From NCBI GenBank assembly GCA_002722525.1, contig PBMJ01000007.1:1-7879 (forward strand): a DNA stretch of 7,879 nt, given 5' to 3'. The notes below the pieces were generated by a model. It did no database searches, was not told the DNA's origin, and saw nothing but the letters and a program-made list of their open reading frames with translations. This stretch comes from Acidimicrobiaceae bacterium. GTDB lineage: Bacteria; Actinomycetota; Acidimicrobiia; Acidimicrobiales; UBA8592. The position numbers and the translations under genes are program-made. Of the stretch, positions 6,854 through 7,879 are shown piece by piece (the stretch's first letter is position 1; every line of letters begins with the position of its first letter).

Positions 6854-6861
6854 ATCTACCC

Positions 6862-7590
6862 ATGACAATGACCGAAACCCACGTAGACAAAAATGAGCTC
6901 GCCGAAATGACTCCAGAAGAGTTTGTAGATTTAATTAGGACAGAGTGCATGAAACCAGGACGTGGAATGCATAACCACCCGTTCGTCACTGGACTTGAAG
7001 CTGGTACCATCACCATTCCTCAACTTCAATTATTCACAGAACAGTTCTATCTTCACATTTCAAAGATGCTCCCTTGGATTGGTGCAATCTATGTTCGATG
7101 CCCCCATGAGGAAGTTCGAACGGCATTGGTAAAGAATCTTGCAGAAGAATGCACCGGATATGAAACTCAAACGGATGCACACCCTGAGCTCCTTCTACAA
7201 TTCGCCCAAGCTCTTGGATCTGACACTGATGTGATCAAGGCTGCTGAACAAAGACCAGCTGGACGAAGAGTTACTGACTATTTCGAATTTATGGGCCTCT
7301 GCCGTGAATGGTACGTCCCTCTATCCGCAATAGGAATTGGACTTGAATCCTTTGTTCCAGAAACATTTACGCGAATGGTTGCTGCCTTCAAAGACAACTA
7401 CGGAATGTCGGATCAAGATGTAATTTTTTGGACTATGCACATTCTTGCTGACCAAGACCATGGCGACGAAGGAATAGAGATGGTCGAAAATTACGCCATC
7501 ACAGGCGAAGCGAGAAAAGCAGTGTTCGATGGAACCGTCGAAACGAGCAGGCTATTTCATGATCTTTGGATGATCTACGAACAAGCATAA
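6862..7590 (+). CDS. Haem-oxygenase-like diiron oxidase candidate (CADD/TenA/PqqC-fold)
   Basis: This 242-residue all-helical protein belongs to the TenA/PqqC/haem-oxygenase fold. Its polar pattern fits the diiron branch (HDO), which includes CADD, UndA, BesC and SznF. Candidate metal ligands in order are Glu95 or Glu96 in NLAEECTG, His107 in DAHPELL, Glu162 in GLESFVPE, and His193, Asp197 and His200 in MHILADQDHG. The last three have the H-x3-D-x2-H spacing I recall for CADD. HDOs use O2 for oxidations such as decarboxylation, C-C cleavage, N-oxygenation or self-sacrificing chemistry, so the substrate cannot be predicted from fold. The haem oxygenase pattern and the TenA nucleophilic Cys context are not seen. 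A cupin gene follows 21 bp later. The gene has its own strong ribosome site and sits at the head of a plus-strand unit divergent from the acyl-CoA dehydrogenase unit. An older database label for such proteins would be 'TenA family' or 'iron-containing redox enzyme'. Confidence 0.8.
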   Translation: MTMTETHVDKNELAEMTPEEFVDLIRTECMKPGRGMHNHPFVTGLEAGTITIPQLQLFTEQFYLHISKMLPWIGAIYVRCPHEEVRTALVKNLAEECTGYETQTDAHPELLLQFAQALGSDTDVIKAAEQRPAGRRVTDYFEFMGLCREWYVPLSAIGIGLESFVPETFTRMVAAFKDNYGMSDQDVIFWTMHILADQDHGDEGIEMVENYAITGEARKAVFDGTVETSRLFHDLWMIYEQA

Positions 7591-7611
7591 GTCACCTACA
7601 TAAGCCTCCTT

Positions 7612-7879
7612 ATGGAAACTTCTTCCGACCCAAGAGACCAGAAAGCTCAAGACACTCCTGAAGTAATTGCTGCCGAACTGAACCGTAGAGGCCACGTTGT
7701 AACTTCATGGGAACAACTCGGACAAGTATGGATGGAGGAAACAGGTATTGAGACAACACAATACCGGATTGGACTCCCCACCGAAGACTCTTCACCTACT
7801 GTCTTCAAAGTCTATTTTCCCCCAAATTGTAGAGTAGAGGCCCATACCCATCCATGTGACTATTCAGAAATTATTCTTC
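7612..7879 (+). CDS. Cupin-domain protein, N-terminal part (3' truncated by window)
   Basis: An open frame begins at ATG 7612 and runs off the window after 89 complete codons. Its visible end, FPPNCRVEAHTHPCDYSEIIL (69-89), is the first cupin motif. His78 and His80 form the HxH metal pair, and Glu86 is the likely third ligand (here five residues after the second His). The second motif with the last His lies outside. Before it are a charged N-terminus and a segment with GHVVTSWEQLGQVWMEET that I do not recognise. Small cupins bind Fe, Mn, Ni or Zn and act as dioxygenases, isomerases or binding proteins. It is 21 bp after the HDO-like gene, in the same frame, and probably co-transcribed. No Shine-Dalgarno sequence precedes ATG; instead CCTCCTT is immediately upstream. 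Translation by re-initiation after the HDO stop is plausible. Confidence 0.8.
   Translation, partial: METSSDPRDQKAQDTPEVIAAELNRRGHVVTSWEQLGQVWMEETGIETTQYRIGLPTEDSSPTVFKVYFPPNCRVEAHTHPCDYSEIIL

Larger units (their letters stand above)
6734..6861. promoter_or_regulatory. Divergent intergenic region with probable promoters for both directions
   Basis: These 128 bp separate the acyl-CoA dehydrogenase unit (-) from the HDO-like gene (+) and must hold both promoters if each is transcribed from here. Candidate -10 boxes are CATAAT at 6803-6808 on the plus strand and GATAAT at 6783-6778 on the minus strand. Neither has a convincing -35 at 17 bp. An imperfect direct repeat, ACTTGCATTAT (6770-6780) and ACTTACATAAT (6798-6808), matches at 9 of 11 positions and overlaps the -10 candidates. 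It could be an operator, but this is speculative. No regulator gene is in the window. Confidence 0.35.

Noticed and set aside
6862..7590. Thiaminase II (TenA) or haem oxygenase as the function of the HDO-like gene
   Set aside because: The nucleophilic Cys context of TenA is not apparent (Cys147 sits in a different setting) and the Glu/His/Asp set fits a metal centre better. The fold is shared, so an automatic label might still say TenA.
7610..7795. 61-codon minus-strand ORF over the cupin start
   Set aside because: It lies antisense to the cupin frame, which carries a clear HxH motif; its product has no recognisable feature.

Overview
This is a bacterial window with moderate base composition (roughly mid-40s % GC by eye, not counted) and tightly packed genes. 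It contains no rRNA, tRNA, insertion sequence, CRISPR array or phage gene that I can see. The gene content is two acyl-CoA ligases, an acyl-CoA dehydrogenase, two short-chain dehydrogenases (SDR), a carboxymuconolactone decarboxylase (CMD)-like protein, a SnoaL-like protein, a haem-oxygenase-fold metalloprotein and a cupin. This suggests a free-living, possibly aquatic, heterotroph that degrades carboxylic acids through CoA thioesters. The sequence does not fix the phylum.

Layout. (1) 2-412 (+): 3' end of an SDR whose Rossmann half lies outside the window. (2) 501-2039 (+): a class I adenylate-forming acyl-CoA ligase. (3) 2062-3690 (-): a second, clearly different acyl-CoA ligase, convergent with the first. 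(4) 3740-4096 (+): a small SnoaL/NTF2-like protein, divergent from ligase 2 across 49 bp. (5) 6733-4112 (-): a compact three-gene unit, acyl-CoA dehydrogenase -> SDR -> CMD-like protein. The first two genes overlap by 11 bp and the last two are 11 bp apart. A stem-loop at 4093-4121 covers both stop codons where this unit meets the SnoaL-like gene. (6) 6862-7590 (+): a haem-oxygenase-like diiron oxidase (HDO/CADD/TenA-fold) candidate with a full set of putative metal ligands. It is followed 21 bp later, in the same frame, by the start of a cupin protein (7612 to the window end). A 128 bp divergent intergenic region separates blocks 5 and 6.

How the genes may work together (inference). A ligase makes a CoA thioester, the acyl-CoA dehydrogenase adds a double bond, and an SDR oxidises or reduces a hydroxyl or keto group. 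The SnoaL-like and CMD-like proteins may carry out unusual isomerisation, hydration, cyclisation or C-C steps. No thiolase or enoyl-CoA hydratase is in view, so the pathway is incomplete here. The HDO-cupin pair is the least conventional part. It looks like a two-gene non-haem metal oxygenase module next to acyl-CoA metabolism, with no assignable substrate.
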